From the NCBI GenBank assembly GCA_022266195.1, contig WHVY01000002.1:1255001-1319000 (forward strand): a DNA stretch of 64,000 nucleotides, in the 5' to 3' direction. The notes under the pieces were generated by a model that did no database searches, had not been told where the DNA came from, and saw only the letters and a program-made list of their open reading frames with translations. The stretch comes from Tetranychus cinnabarinus. Taxonomy: Eukaryota; Arthropoda; Arachnida; Trombidiformes; Tetranychidae. A program made the translations under genes and the position numbers. Of this stretch, positions 28,621 through 43,500 are shown piece by piece; positions within the stretch are counted from its first letter, which is position 1; every line of letters starts with the position of its first letter.

Positions 28621-30869
28621 ATGAATTGTTGCTATTGATTGCTACTTTAATTTTCACAATTTTTAATAGTTTTACAGGTGAGACACAACTGTTAAAGTGG
28701 AAAGAAAGGAATTAAAAATGAAATTGAGCGACAAAACAATCAAAATGTTTGAAATAAACTTTTGATTAATTTCAATGATAGTTGATTGATAAGGTTAGCC
28801 TTGATCAATTTGGTCAAGATGGCGATTAAAATAGTAGTTGCATTAAACAATTGCGTGCGACAATAGCGTAGTTAACATGAGGAGATGAATTTACGAATGC
28901 AAACAATTTAATATTAATTGTTGAGATAATGGTTTGATTACCTTGAGAGTTAAAAGCGAGTTGATTTTCTCATTTTTTAATTGTCCATGAATGGGTGTAA
29001 CAATCATGTTCAACAATTTACTTGATCCCAACTTGAACTGTTAAACCAATAGAACAACAAGTTTTAACAAAAAAAAGCTTCTGAACATTTTGTGGTAACA
29101 GAAGCCAGGTAAAACGAGCATGATGAAGATGATGATGATAATGATGGTGATGATGATCAGGATGATCAGGATGAAATTGTTCACCTGAAAGAGGAAAGCA
29201 TGAATATTATTGTTTTGTTTAATGTGTTTTATGAGTTTGATTTGATAATAAATGATAATCAGAAGCAGATTGAGTTGAAAATTGTGAAACACGCAAAGGA
29301 TAGCATTTCAATGATTAAGTGACTTTGATGGTAAGAAAGCAAATTGATGAGCAACAATTAAAATTGTGAATTAATTGAGATTTTTTCATTTTCTTTTATC
29401 GGCACGTTTTGAACACTGAAAACAATCGAAATGGAAACGAGACATTTTCAGTTGAATTTTTGATGAAACAAAAAATTAACAAAAATATTTCATATCATTA
29501 ATCAGATTGACTGAGTTTCAATGGTTGCTTCTTAATCATTTTCACTCTGAATATAGTTTCAAAATTTTGAGCAAACAAACGTTCTATTCTATTAACATGT
29601 AATGGATGCTCAGTTACCATGAAAATTGTGTTTTTCAGGTTATTCATTTGATTATCACTGCTATTAACTTTTAAAATTTCCGGATCAATATAAATGTTTC
29701 CATTTACAACCAGCTTAAGGGTAACCAAAACTGAATCTGTTCAATCGTCAATTCGTTCATCAATGAATTTTCATGAAATCAATTGAACCCAAATTTAAAT
29801 TTATATTGATCTGTGCCAGTTAAAAGATTTTCAAGCAAATTAAAAATCTTCAAAAATCTAAATCACTATTCAAAGTCTCATCAAAGTGATAACTTGAATA
29901 TTTGCAGTCATCGAATCAACGCTTTGGAAGTTGGAATTGACGATTTTAAGATTTGAGCTTCAGTTTCGATGAGATTTCATTATGAATTCAGGAATTTTGA
30001 GTTCATCTCTGTAGATAAGATGGTCAACAAAAAGCTCAAACCTTGTTCACATCGAAACAAAGAACAAAAAAGGCAAGATTGGATATTTTGTTTGAAGCTC
30101 ATGCAGCTTGCTTGACTAAATACAGAAAACGTGAAAAGAAATTAATGACGAATTTAATTGTGAAGAATGTTGATTGATTTATTAAACTAATTTCAACCCT
30201 TCCCTTGAATCCTGGCCATTTCACTATTTCCACTAAATCTTTTGTACTAAATCATGTCAACCAATTACCAATTATAAATCAAACAGAGTTTTTATACATT
30301 ATTATTGCTTGACCATAATCATGTTCATTGTTCAGAGATTGCTTTGTTTCCAGCCCAAACCTGTTCAAAGCAAATTAAAAGTTCAGCAATCATTCTATTC
30401 ACGTGAAACACCGATTTTTTTCGAAAGAAATTCACAAAAATCAATTTCTCTAGAAATGAAGAAAAACCTAAACTCATTTGAAAAACAACTGATCAACACA
30501 AACCTACGCATTCTATAAATGTATTCATGGTTTCATTTTTCATACTAAACCAATCAGTTTCAATGGACACTTTCATAAGCTGAACAGAGCATTTCAAGAA
30601 TCTAAATTAACTCCAAGCATAAATTAAAACAGTTATAATTGAAGTTGCCATCAATGGAACGAAATTAATGTTGAATGTTCATTGATAAAAATTGGCAGGA
30701 GAAGAAAAATTGTTACAAATTGGTAAAAAAAAGACTGACCTAACAAAGCCTAACCTTAAACCAAACCTTGAAAGACAATTAATATGAACCAATAGACTAG
30801 ATAACATGGTAACATGATTGGATTCCTAGTAACAGTAGCTATTGAACAAGTGAACATTATCAATAATGA

Positions 30870-31010
30870 TGATGAAGTTTACTCTGGACAGAAAGCGTAC
30901 ACTGTAGGAAGGGCCAAAGGGAAGGCGGACAAAGGGTAGGGTTTGATGAGCCCTTGAAGGGACACGGTGCTTGAGGCAGTCCAACAATGAACCCAAATAC
31001 GTATTGAGAT
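30870..31010. other. GC-rich island in AT-rich desert, unknown nature
   Basis: About 140 bp with markedly more G+C than its surroundings and almost no trinucleotide repeat. It contains local fold-back potential, for example CCCTTGAAGGG near 30952. The minus strand has a 62-codon frame over it with no recognised domain. It could be a structured non-coding RNA, a relic exon or a conserved regulatory element. I cannot assign it. Confidence 0.3.
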
Positions 31011-34000
31011 ACAAATGTTTGATTCACATAAACACACATCTCAAGGTGTGGTTACTGTTGAATAAGATGAATATGAATGAATTATTTGGTTATAACCGTA
31101 AGGCTTAAGACCTGTGCCTTGATGTACCTTTAATTTGCTTGTGAATAAATTTCAAGCAATTAAACGTAAAACGATAAACACACAAGAAAACATATCTCAA
31201 CACAAATTTCATCCCATTTCTCTCATTCACCTTACTTCATGGAAAACAGAATTTGTTTCATTTTTTAAACTTGAACCTTGTAAATGGTTGAACATATTGG
31301 TGGGTGTCTAATGGGTGTTTAAAGTCAGTTTCAAGTGCAACTTTATTCAGGTCATAATAAATTTAGAGATGAAAAAACGAGCGTTTGACCATTACATTGA
31401 CTTTTAATGTTCAGCCAATTGTTGTCAGTTTCCCATTTAGTTTTGTTATATTTTCATCTCTCTGTTGTTTCCATTAAATATTCATATCCAAAGTCAATCC
31501 CAAGAGTTTTGTTATCAATATTAATAAGTCAACAGTTTTCGGTGAAAAGATGAAAACTATAATTGCTTTATAATCATTTATTAATCATTTTTATATTGTT
31601 TGAACACACTTAGCGCACTTTCTGCTTATTTGATTTGCAGTCGTTTTTTTATCCATTTTTAGTTTACAACAAAATGGCAACATTTTACAACATTTTCATC
31701 ATTAGTGTAATTATTTTTAATAATTTATCTTCATCATTTTTCCCTCACAATTATCGCGTTTAAAGAAACAATTTTGTACAGAAAATGCGACTTCGAAGGG
31801 ACATCAAAGCGCAATGAACCAGCGCCAATGAATCAACTTTGATATTGAAGCAACTTTCGATTCTCAATCAAAGATCAGTTTACAGTGAAAAGTCACTGAT
31901 GAATGAGATTAATGTTTATCTTGATTTGTCGATGAACATTATTCTCATTCTCATTCCTTCCCTGAGTATTTCTTGAGCTCAGTTAGGAATACAATAAGAT
32001 TGGTGAATTCGCTATTCCGTTTAGATATTTTTTCAGTTGCTGTTGCTGATCTTTTATTCATTTTAATCAGTTCATAACCAATCAACTTTCAACTCACTTG
32101 GTGGTACAATAATATCATCATTAATAGATATTATAAGATGAATCCATTTTAATGGTAATTATCATGTATTGCAATTAATCTTGATGGAAGCTTATTGTAT
32201 GATTACTGTTTTTTATTGATATTAAATGATAGCTTGAGGTTTGCACACCTTAAAATAGTAAATTAAATCATTTTATTACAAAGATGATCAATGGAACCTT
32301 TAGTTTCTTATAATTAACAAATTTTGTGGTTCATAATTGTCTTCATTGCTCTAAATGTCATCTTTCAATGACTAAACTTTGATTCTTTGTTTTTGCCTTT
32401 TGATTCTCAATCATCTTTCAATTGTTTTTGCATATTTGATAGTTGATTAAGATAGATTCATTCAAGTTTCAATTGTTTCTTTGTTTACATTCCAGGTCAA
32501 TTGATTAATTCATTAATCAGTAAACCTTGAATACAAACTGAAGCCGCTCTTGGAGCAACTGCGATTTGTAGTTTTTTTATCTTCTCTTATTAACTGATTA
32601 CTTCAATTTTCAGGAGTGTTTTGGTTAAATTAACCGATCAATCATTTAATATTTATGTAAATTGACTGGGAATGAATTGATTGTTACAATTAATCTGAAC
32701 AGAAAGAAAAGATTCGTTTCGCATTTATCACTCCAAATGGCTTGAAACGACAAATATTAACTTTAAAATGAACAATAATCAAGCTTCAACTATAATTAAA
32801 TTAAAAGATGATTTCAATCTTAATAAAGATTTTATCAAAGTTTTCATCGTATTTCATGAATCCAATGTTTTCCTGTGAACATTGAATTGCATTCAAATTA
32901 AGCGCAAAGTGAATAAATTTAAGGCTCAATCACGCTGTAATTATTGTTGCTCATTTCGTTGCTTCAGATGTTTAGCTTATAATAGACCACAATGAACTCT
33001 TGAGATAGATGGTTTTGATAACAAGTTGCATGGTCAATGGATTTGTTGGAGGTTAAGTTGACCATAATCTCAACCTTTTGTCAATCAAAGTGATAAAATG
33101 ATATCATAAAGGAAGAAACATTTACATAAAATTGTAATAAAATGGAGATAAGATTCATCATTAAACATGATCTACACTCAACAATATACTAAGCAAATGA
33201 AATCAGATGAACAATTAACAAAATAACAGATCGATTAACCTAACCTTTTTCATTTGGTTAATCACTTCAAACAATTGCATTACAATGATTTTCAATTAAC
33301 ATTGTTCTAATTTACTGTTCAGTTTAATTCAGTTCACTCACAACTCTCGAGTCTCTTTTCAGATTCAATTTTTTCACTCAAAGATTTTCAAAAGCTGAAA
33401 GATTGAATCTTGTTAAAACAGAGTTCAATCGATAAATGAAATTTTCTCCGATTTTCGATACATTCATAATTTCACTGGAAAATCGAAGAAATACATGGAA
33501 TGATTTCTGATTAGAACTCACTCTAGACTCTGATTGCATGTAGCATTAAAAGCATAATCATTTAGGTCAATCAATGAACACATTTGTTGGCTCAACAGAT
33601 TTACCCTTTGATTTTACTCTTGAGTCTTGGATAAGCATTTCAATTTTACTTTTCTGTATTCAATCAAATTTTACGACTGAAATTGAATGAGATCTTTAAA
33701 CTCATAAACAGGAATCAGAATTAGAATAAGAAATTGAACTTGGACATAAATCATGAAAAGGCTTAAGAGTCGCCTTGACATGTCGAAAAATTTTGATTCA
33801 ATTTTAGTCTAATTCAATCATTTTTCTTGCATGAAATTGATCTTAAAGCTTAGCTTCAGGAATGAAACATTTCTCACATTCTGACTATTAATTTCACCCA
33901 AGTTTCTCTTTAGATAACAAAGAGAAAAATTGACTTCTATGAAAGCAAGTTGAACCCTGTTAATGGACTGGACTTTTAATCCAGTTTATCATTTGGTTTC

Positions 34001-36424
34001 CATTTCCTTTCATCAACAATCTTGTTCATCATGTAGTTGATCATCTCTGTATCACACCGCCTTGGAACCCTGCATGTTCACATTCAACTTCCTGTTCTCA
34101 GAGCCTTTCCTCTCCTTTCCATATCGATTCATGATAATCACCTCTTCCTCCTCCTCTTCATCTTCAACTATCATCTTTTTTTTATGTTCAATGTTCACTG
34201 TTGATCAAAAGGATGTGAATATTGAAAGAGGTAAAAATTACTGTTGTTCAATGTAATTGGATCACTTTGTTGTTGATCATCAACGAGATAGAAATGATGT
34301 TTCTGGACAAATCAAGCCTTCTTGTTCAAGCCAATGATCATCAACATGACCCCATGGTGATGATGCTTTTTATAAGGTCACAGCCTTCCAATTGATTCAC
34401 CAATTTATTTAACAATATAAACCTCAATCATTCTTTACTCTTTTCCTTTTCCTTTTTTTATTTCATTTTCATCTTTTCTTCTTTTTTCTCCATCTTCTCC
34501 ATCCTCCGTAATCATCTTTATCCCCTTCTCATACAAATATTATTAACATTATTAACATCATTTTCATCATCACCATCATCTTTATCCTCCCACCTTTACA
34601 CTTAGGGAACACACCAAAAGAAAAGATTGTCCAATTGTCGATTATACAATATGATTAAACCAATTTGCTGCTCACCAATTGTTAATCATTGTGTGTATTT
34701 AGCCCTTTAACATGATTCCCAATCAACAATTGGAAAGATGAGAAACTCGATAACTTTTATTGACTCGAGATGTGGGAAGTTGGGCGGTCTTCATGTATCA
34801 TCCTGATCATCCAAGTAATCATTTTAGTAAATCATCTTTGAAGATGAGGAAGATGCAGGAAAACAAAGGTTCATCTCTCTTTTTTTTTTCTCATAATTTT
34901 CATCTTTGTCTTGAGATTGTCAGTTTAATGTATCGCCAGGAGTTATCAGCTTGGTAAAGTTAATCAAGGTGATCTTTGGGTGTGTTTTGGTTTCTCGTTA
35001 ATTTCATAGGTATGAACACCGGATACAGTCTTATTAGGTGATCAACCATGTTTTTGATTACAATTATTGTTGAGTTAATCAAAGAAGGAAATGTAACTCT
35101 CAGTATGTTCGCCATTATTTAAATCACAGTCATCTTGAGGTATTTCAATGTTGAACCGTTCATCTCACTGGTAACAATCAGGCAATTTCAATAATAATCT
35201 TCTTCTTCCCGTCATTGTCTAATATAATTATAATAACGATAATTTCCTGTTCATTTTTTGTTCACTGTTCATTTATATTTCAAGAATCTTGACCAGTTTT
35301 AAAAATATTGCTATCAATAACTCACTTTATAAATATATTTTTTATCAATCGCAGCCAATTTTGACAGATTTTGATTGCTATTTCTTTTTACAACCAAACA
35401 AGATGAACAATCAATGATTACAATTGAGTTTGGTGTGTTTTTTTTGTTTTGCTTTTCAATTTGTTGCCATCTCATTTACTGTTGATCATTCAGGTAAACA
35501 TATTTTGATGGTTAGGGATGAGAAGAGATGCAAGTTCACTCTCTGTCTTTGGAATCAAAATTTGTAGATGAAAATGTTGGGTGAAAGGTAAAGATGGTGA
35601 TGATTTTTGATGATTTGAAGGTAACTTCAGTTATTTATTTTATCGAGTTGTGAGAGGAGAAACCAGCAAATATTACAGGAAACATAACAAGTGAACGTGC
35701 AATCGTTTTCTTGACAAATCTTATAAATAAAGGAATGAGCAAAAAGCAATCAAAAGCAACCATCTAATCATGCTTAGTGCCTCAAAGGACCTTTGCTTTG
35801 TTCACCTTTGTTTTTACTTTATCTTCATCACTTTCTTTCATCTTTCTTGCTTGTTTCTTTGGTGAAATGGGAGATTCAAAGACAGGAGGATAAACAGGCA
35901 TTCAGCTAATGAATTACTATCATTATCATTATGTTATAGAGAAAGCTTGGATTTTTATGTGTTCCTTTTGTTTTCCCATTTCAAATCTGGTAACATTGTG
36001 TGGCTTACATGTCCAGGTTTCTTGTTGTACATTTACAGGTCCAAAGGTTTGTAATTAAAAATCATCACTAATTATGTTCAACACTATCAAAGGCAATTGG
36101 ATAAACAGTCATTTAGATAGAATGGTTTAATGTTGTCTTTTCGCAGCTTTATTTCATCTGTTAACCTGAAACTCTGAAGAGTCTTGTTTACTATGTTTGG
36201 CACTTTTCATTGATTGGGTTTTGAAAATAATTTTGCTTTTTCCTCATTGTAAGGCATTCACTCGGAATATCATTTGCTTTTAGTGGCTCTTTGTTTTGAT
36301 TAGTTGAAAGAAGAGTTTAATTTTTTTCTGTTCATTGAAAACAATTTTCACCATTAGAAACTGAATCCAAGGTGTATACAAGTGTTGTGTTTATGTTTTT
36401 GTACATCAACCTTTACAGTGGTGA

Positions 36425-36643
36425 TTAAGAATGTAGACAAGGTAAAAATCGCGTAATCAGAAGATTAACTTGGATTGTTTTTTTAAAACAAGTCAAATTT
36501 GCAGTTGAGTCAACGATGCTAGTCTCAATGATAGGCCTTTGTGGTTGAATTATAGATTTGCAGGTTAAGCATACTCGATTGACAGTCAATTTGATTGATC
36601 GATGGTTGGTATTTGATGGGCTCACGGTGCTGATGGATGGCAT
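36425..36643 (-). CDS. Unrecognised 72-codon frame, possible exon
   Basis: The frame opens with an ATG, has codon use closer to the confident genes than to the repeat-derived frames, and encodes a Ser/Thr/Ile-rich peptide with three to four cysteines. It has no signal peptide, membrane segment or recognised domain. No partner exons were found on the minus strand nearby. It could be a chance frame. Confidence 0.15.
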   Translation of the reverse strand: MPSISTVSPSNTNHRSIKLTVNRVCLTCKSIIQPQRPIIETSIVDSTANLTCFKKTIQVNLLITRFLPCLHS

Positions 36644-37504
36644 CGAAAAACAATGGACTTGGTTAGTATGAGCTGATATAAACGAATAACTGAAATGATT
36701 TCACAAAAGTATACATTGATGTCTTGGCGATGTCGAGGTAAAAAACTAGATTCGTTAGATATTTTTGCTCGCTCGTTGGATTAACTTGTCATTTGAAGCT
36801 AATGCTCAGCTTGTGATCAAAATTGTCTACCTTGCTATCAACATTGATTATTAATAATACTGAATAAAATAGATTAAATGCGAAGTAATGAAAATCTCGT
36901 AAGAAATTGTAACAATGGCGTAAATTAACAGGCAAAGATTTCATCTTTCCTCTCGGTGTAAAAAAAGAGACTTGAAATGGCTCCATTTTTGTAGCCAACG
37001 ATCAGTCATTTTTGTGTGTCCTAACATAAGAGCTACTTGAATATGGCGAATTTTCAGAGTAAAGGGTTTTTGCTGGAGTCTTTGATCCTTCATTGGTGTG
37101 ATCCTTGGAAAGAGTAGCAATTGATGGGAGAATTGCTTATGTTCTCGGGTGAGGGAAGAAAATCATGAGAAAAGATGAAATGTTGATGTTATTTCTGTAA
37201 TTTTTATGATGATAATGATGTTCTTGTTGTTGGTATTGTTGTTTTTGATGATAATGTTAATGATGGCAGAATTAATAACGTTGATAATAATGGTGGTGAA
37301 GCGATGATAGGTTTAGGCAGGCGGATGCTCTTGTTAATGGCTTTGTTTTCCATGTTATCAATTAAGATAATAAATTATGGCTGCAAAAATATGGTCACTC
37401 TTTTGGGCATTTTCTTGTTTCTTTCTTTGCTTTCCATTGATTTTTTGGTGCTTTGCAAGTGAAGAAAATTCATTTCATTTTGGAGATCCTTCTTAACTTT
37501 GGAA

Positions 37505-40500
37505 TCAGCTTACAACATATTTGGACTTTTTCATCTTATCAAGTTTCTTATACAAAAGGTTATTTAAACCTTCAAGTTCACCAATTTTGGCTTCCACTTC
37601 TCGTAGCTTTGGGTTTCCATTAACCAATTTTGAGGTAAGATGAGAATAAGAGAAATGATAAGGAAAAACATTGATTAGTTATTTATTGTTAATTAAATGT
37701 AAGCTTAACTGAACAAAGTTAATAGCTTAATTTCAACAGAAAAGGGTTCCATGTTTACATTACCTCAACAATTTAATCTTACAATCAGAAGAAAAAAAAC
37801 TCATTAATTTGGTCAAGTTATAACCGTCAAGCAGTTGAGGTTCACTTCTCACACTAAACAATCAACCTTGGGCTGACAATCAAAAGTTATTATCATTGTC
37901 AAGTATAGGTAACAAATAGAAGTAACACCATTTTGATTGATTAACTTAAATTCATGAAATAAATAATAAAAATCAAGGTTACACTGAATTAAACATGATC
38001 AACTGATTTTAAAATTCAAGAAATCAAGCGAGAAAAATACATGGTATCAGATCTGCCATCTATGAGAAGAAAATATTACAAAGGCTGTTACCATCTGATA
38101 AGAAAATTTTCATAAGAAATTGCTACCAAATTAACCAAATTTCCGCTAATTGTTTTTATATTGAACCCTTCAATGTTTCAATTAGTCAATTTATGTTCAA
38201 ATGTTCAAGTTCCAACATGCTTTCAGCTTACCTTTCTTAGTGATTGCCGTTTATTCTTGTTGAGCTGGATTTCTGAAAACTCTGCATCATGATGACGGCT
38301 TTTCAGACGATCTAGTTCATTTTCAAGGTAAGTTAATTTTTCTTTTAAACGTTTGGTTTCTTCATTTGTTTTGGTTAATTTAGCCCGATATTCATTCAAG
38401 AGTCGAATGTTTTCTTCTGAAAAAAAGGAAAAGGTTTGTTATTTCAGTGTACTGCGTATTACTGTGCGTGAAGTTAGGAGTCAAGTTACTTGTTGGATTA
38501 CAATGTATTAAAAAGACTCATTATGTTTAGGAAATTGCTCAGATGATGTTTTGACTTGATTAAATATTCATTTCTACACTAGAGCAAATATATGTAAATA
38601 ATATGATGTACTACCACACAAATTGAAGACATTACCAAGAGAAACATCAACACACTTGAATTGTCTACATCTACCTACACGGTTTTCAGCTAATAACCAG
38701 GGCTTGTCAACGTTATGCACATTTTTAACATACTTTTCCATTTTTTCTTTAAATAGATTCAAGCTGTTCTACTCAAGCTTATTAACAGAAACAAAAAAGT
38801 TCATTCCTTTAATCATGGCTCATCATCGATTATGTAAGTCTCAGCTACTTTCCCCCCACCTAACATCATATTGTTTTTCCGATTTGTATCGTTTAAGCTT
38901 GCTTACTCAAGTTTGAAATTCACAAGAAATTTGACATTCTTAGTCTAGTTCTTTTAACATTGCCTTTGAAATTATTATCTGTGCCATCAGTTTTTGGAAA
39001 CGCTTAGCTCTATTGATGTTGAAAGGAATAGTTTAACTTTTTAACAGCTCATTCTATTATTTAGAATATCTTAATATCTTCAAATTTTGTTGCAAACTAA
39101 CAAAGTAACAATTTATCACTGCCATTGATTATATACACTTTTAGCATACTTACTTTGAGCCTCTAGGCTTACAATGTCAGAAGAATCAATAAAATTGAAT
39201 GAATCGGCGAAAACTTTCTCTTCCAAGTCGAGATTCTCTTGACGTTTGCATTTCACATCTTGCCGCAATTTTTCAGCAGCCTTATTAAGAGTCATCTTTT
39301 CATTAATCAGCTCTTTCAATTTACTTTCCAGAGTTGATTGGTCATACTGGTTGAAGAAACTGATTACAAATTGGTCAATTGGACTAGAAGGATTATCTAC
39401 TAAGACAACGGAAGAATTCAATGGCGCAGAGTCAAACTCGTCTCCATTAAAATCATCATTACTGTCCTCATCACAGTGAGCCACAGTTTTAATATCACAA
39501 AATGAACGGAATGGCTTTAATTGCAAATAACTCAGACCGTTTTTCTGGCAAACAAGAAACAAGAAATTGGTTAATTGTCTCTTTTTATTACAATGGTGCT
39601 TGAATAAATACCTCTAATATACCATCGCGTTGGCTAATACAGTGCTCTAGATAAAGGCAAGAATCTTTCAATTTGGCGTAGTCCCGTGTTAATAAATCAT
39701 GAGCCTGTTTGAACGAAAGTATGAATTTTAAATTAAGGCTTGTATTGAATCCATTTGACACAAATTAAACAGTTTCACTGACACAAGAATAAGGAATGTA
39801 TATTAATGGTTTCAATTTACCCTTGTTTTATCTCTCAATAGTCGGCGTTCGTTTAAATAATCATCCTCCAATATACTGTATTCATCTCGTATGTTATCAA
39901 CTTCAAAGGAATAAACTTGACGTTCATTGTCCAGAAGAGTGTTAGCCAACAAAATTCGTCGATATTTACCATCAGAGTCATCAGGATCATCTGCATTCAT
40001 CTAGATCGTAGAAGATAAAAATCATGATCATCAAATCACATTGCAAGAAACGTCAATTCATACTTCTTTTCTCTTCCTTGAAAGACGACGACTAACAAAT
40101 CGACTAAAGACGCTGAATCCAGCACAGTTAATCAAACAGCAGAAGTTAATTATGTAATCTAGCATTTTCATCTTTTTCTCTGTACTTCTTACTCACACAC
40201 TACTTGGGTTAAAGTTAAGATCTTTACTTATATTCTAACCAATTTGACAAGTACATGATCTATTATGTAAGTCAACATTACAATCAAATTGTTATCTGTT
40301 CTACTGTATCATTTATCTGACATTTTAATCTAATTTCATTTTTTATCTCTTACAGTACACTATCAAAAAACATCAGGGAAACTCCCTTTGGTTCAAATCA
40401 TGAAAACAAATCGAAAATCTGGTTATAAGGATTTAATACAAACAGTTACCTGGAAATTTTCAGTAAGCTCTTCGTCTTCTAAACTGGTTAACTTGGAATA

Positions 40501-43500
40501 ATCATCATAATCTTGGTCCTCCTTTGACAATTATAGTGATAATGGTGTTGATGATGATACCATGATTGATAATCCAATGGTGGAGAGGAGAAAAATTAGA
40601 CAAATTACAAAGATAATCAATGGTTAATTAAATTTCGCGTTAACAGTTTGTGCTTACTAATGAAACATTCTGGTTTGCTTGTTTGCTGACAATTTGCAAA
40701 TTTTTTCGCTCTTGTTTCGCTCAATCAACAACAAGACAAAGAAACGTACACATAATTTCAATTGTATGTTATCGTTTTCTGGTGACCTTAATTGTAATCA
40801 TAAAAATAATCAACTACGGTGAGGATGATGAACTCAATTGAAAGGAAAGGGAAAAGGAAATGACAACCAAAGAACAAACTTGTCTCTGGTTAACACAAAA
40901 TAAAGCAAGTTACTAAACTATTTGCTGAAACAGAACGTTAAGATGGTGAACACAGATGACAAACGTGAAATAACACTGAAAACATAAATGGTAGAAATTG
41001 GAAAGATTAAAATTCAACAATGAACAAAAGCAAATTACCAATGATGGCAATTAGTACAAACAGAGAGGTGATTCCAAGAGCGAAAAAATAATTTAAAACA
41101 AGGAAATAAAAGCTGGATAACGAGTACAACCATGATATCCAATTGTGATGATAAAATTACTTGTATGGTTTAATCAGATTATCACCGGATTGGAAGCAAA
41201 CCATGTGTTTTACCATAGATTCATAAATAACTATTTTACTTTGAAAATTAACAACAAAATACAAGCAACTAGACCATGGATCAAGGATTATTAAATGGAT
41301 GATTAAATCTTACCAATTGGTGATCTGACGATGTAGAATCAATATGATTAACTGACGGCGATTTTATATCAACACGAGATGATCTTTCAATTTCAGGAGA
41401 AGTTTCTTTTTCCAGTTCCTTAATCTCTTCGCCAACTTGTTGCATCTTATAACGAAATGAAGGTGATCTTCCAATACTATTGTTACCTGTTGCTGTTGAT
41501 GAAAACGAGGAAGATGATGGAGATGATGTTGATACAGATGATCTGTTGCGAGCTCTACGGCGAGATGACTCACGTCCCTGTAACAAGAGTACAAGAGAGT
41601 AAACAAGATTGTTTAATTAAACAAGCAAATTCATTGAAAACACATGAAAAAAGGCAAAGTACTTCAAGACTGACTAATGATGTTAATGTTCCCTAAACAT
41701 AAAATGGACATAAAATAACATGATTTACAGCGTAATCAGTTAACTCAACTGTTTCTTGTCAATTGATGATGGTGTAATTTGGATACAATAGATGCAAGAA
41801 AACAAACCATGAAAACAGCCAATTCATTGTTGAATTAATAATCAACAATAATTGCGATGAATTGACGTTTCTCCACATTGATATATTATTATTATAGCCT
41901 TAAACTGTCCCTCACAAATTGTGTTCAGGTCATCTGTTACCCAAGCTAACAGTCATTTTAGGTTGACAAATTTTCACTCATTAAACGTCAATAGACTTGA
42001 CTTGGGTTTGGTTTTTTTGCATCTTTAATTATGTCCTTTAATAAACATACATTTTGAAAATTTAACCTTAAAAATTAAATTTATTGTAATTTGTGAGCCA
42101 AATCAATTTATTAAAAGCTAAATGAAATCCATTTTGGTTTCAAATATACTTTCACCTTCCCGGTAAAGGTTAAACAGGTTGAATCCGAGTGTTTGTTCAA
42201 CTTGTTTGAATAAATTTTTCAACATTACTTTAGTTTCCTGTTGATAATATCATCCTGATATTTCCTTCAATTTTCATGTTTTATTTCAAGTTTAACACAA
42301 TCAAGGGTTCAAACCTCACAATGAATCAGTTTTATCAAAAGTTGAGATTGAAATCTAATAATTAACATTTTGTAGACATTTTTATCGTAACCGTAACATT
42401 CAAACACAATCTACATTTTTATTTAAAATCAACGTCTGATTTGGAATGATTCCGATCAGAAAGATCCATGATGATTAGATAAAGAAGAAGCCAAGAATTT
42501 TGGATTCAAAAATCAGAGGCGATTTACGAGATTGAATGCAACTTGAATCTTTGACATAAAAATTTTATTAAAATGAGTTGTTTTGAACGAGATTTACAAG
42601 AGTTTCATTATTTTTAGATCGATTCACTATTTTTGGCTTCTGTAAACTTGTGTTGATAATAATCATAATCAATCAGAATTTATGATAACCAGATTAAGGG
42701 AAGGCTCACCGAAATTGAATGTAAACATTTTAATTCTAATTAAGAGAAAAGTTATTTTGTTTTTCCTTCCTCCTAATAGCGTTCTTAATTTGTAGTATAT
42801 TGTTTAATGTTATGGTAAGATGAATTGATGTCAGCCTGTTTGGTGAGTTCAAACCAATCACTTGAATAATACAGTTGATTAAGAGGAAAAAAGATTCAGT
42901 AAAAGGAATTAAAATTTTTGCTGTAATATTTGATTCAAGTTATCCTGGTAACAGAATTAAATAGCGATTTAAATACATAATCAAATATATAATGATGGGA
43001 ACATTAGAAAAAATGAAATTGAAACAAAAATAAGGACTCAACAGTTAAATAGGTGAATCGATTAACATATTAGAATCACAATTTGTGGTTATTGATTAAT
43101 GTACAGTCAATTTGCTTTTGAGTCTAATAACCTTATGTTATAACAATCAAAACATAATCATCTTAATGAGTTGAAAATATAACACCAGAAAAATAATTTC
43201 TTCAATTGTTGTGAGGCAAAATGGGTAAAAGATTGATCAGAGATTAAACAGATTAGTAACAGAAGAGTTAAATTGTTTTAAGTGTAACAACGATTAAGTC
43301 TGAGAGTCTAAAAATATTCGCAAGTCACAGATTTCTTTCACCCATGAAATTGTTCAGATTGTTGTCATTCTAGATCACTGTTAATCAACCTAAATACTTA
43401 ACAATTAATGTCTACACCTTTTGGTTGTTTTGCAGTCAAGTTGATTGAAAAGTTGAAAATCTGATACAAGTGATTGTTAAGATGAAATGATTAACAGAGT

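Larger units (their letters stand above)
21550..37504. other. Gene-poor AT-rich region, no supported gene
   Basis: No recognisable protein is encoded on either strand between the receptor gene and the LRRFIP-type gene. Candidate frames are short, usually lack ATG, and come from trinucleotide runs (ATG/ATC repeats at about 23857-23897, TTC runs near 24070). GC-richer pockets occur at about 24480-24980 and 30870-31010. A tandem duplication occupies 28064-28620. A minus-strand frame at 36425-36643 has an ATG and balanced codons but no recognised domain. Confidence 0.55.
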
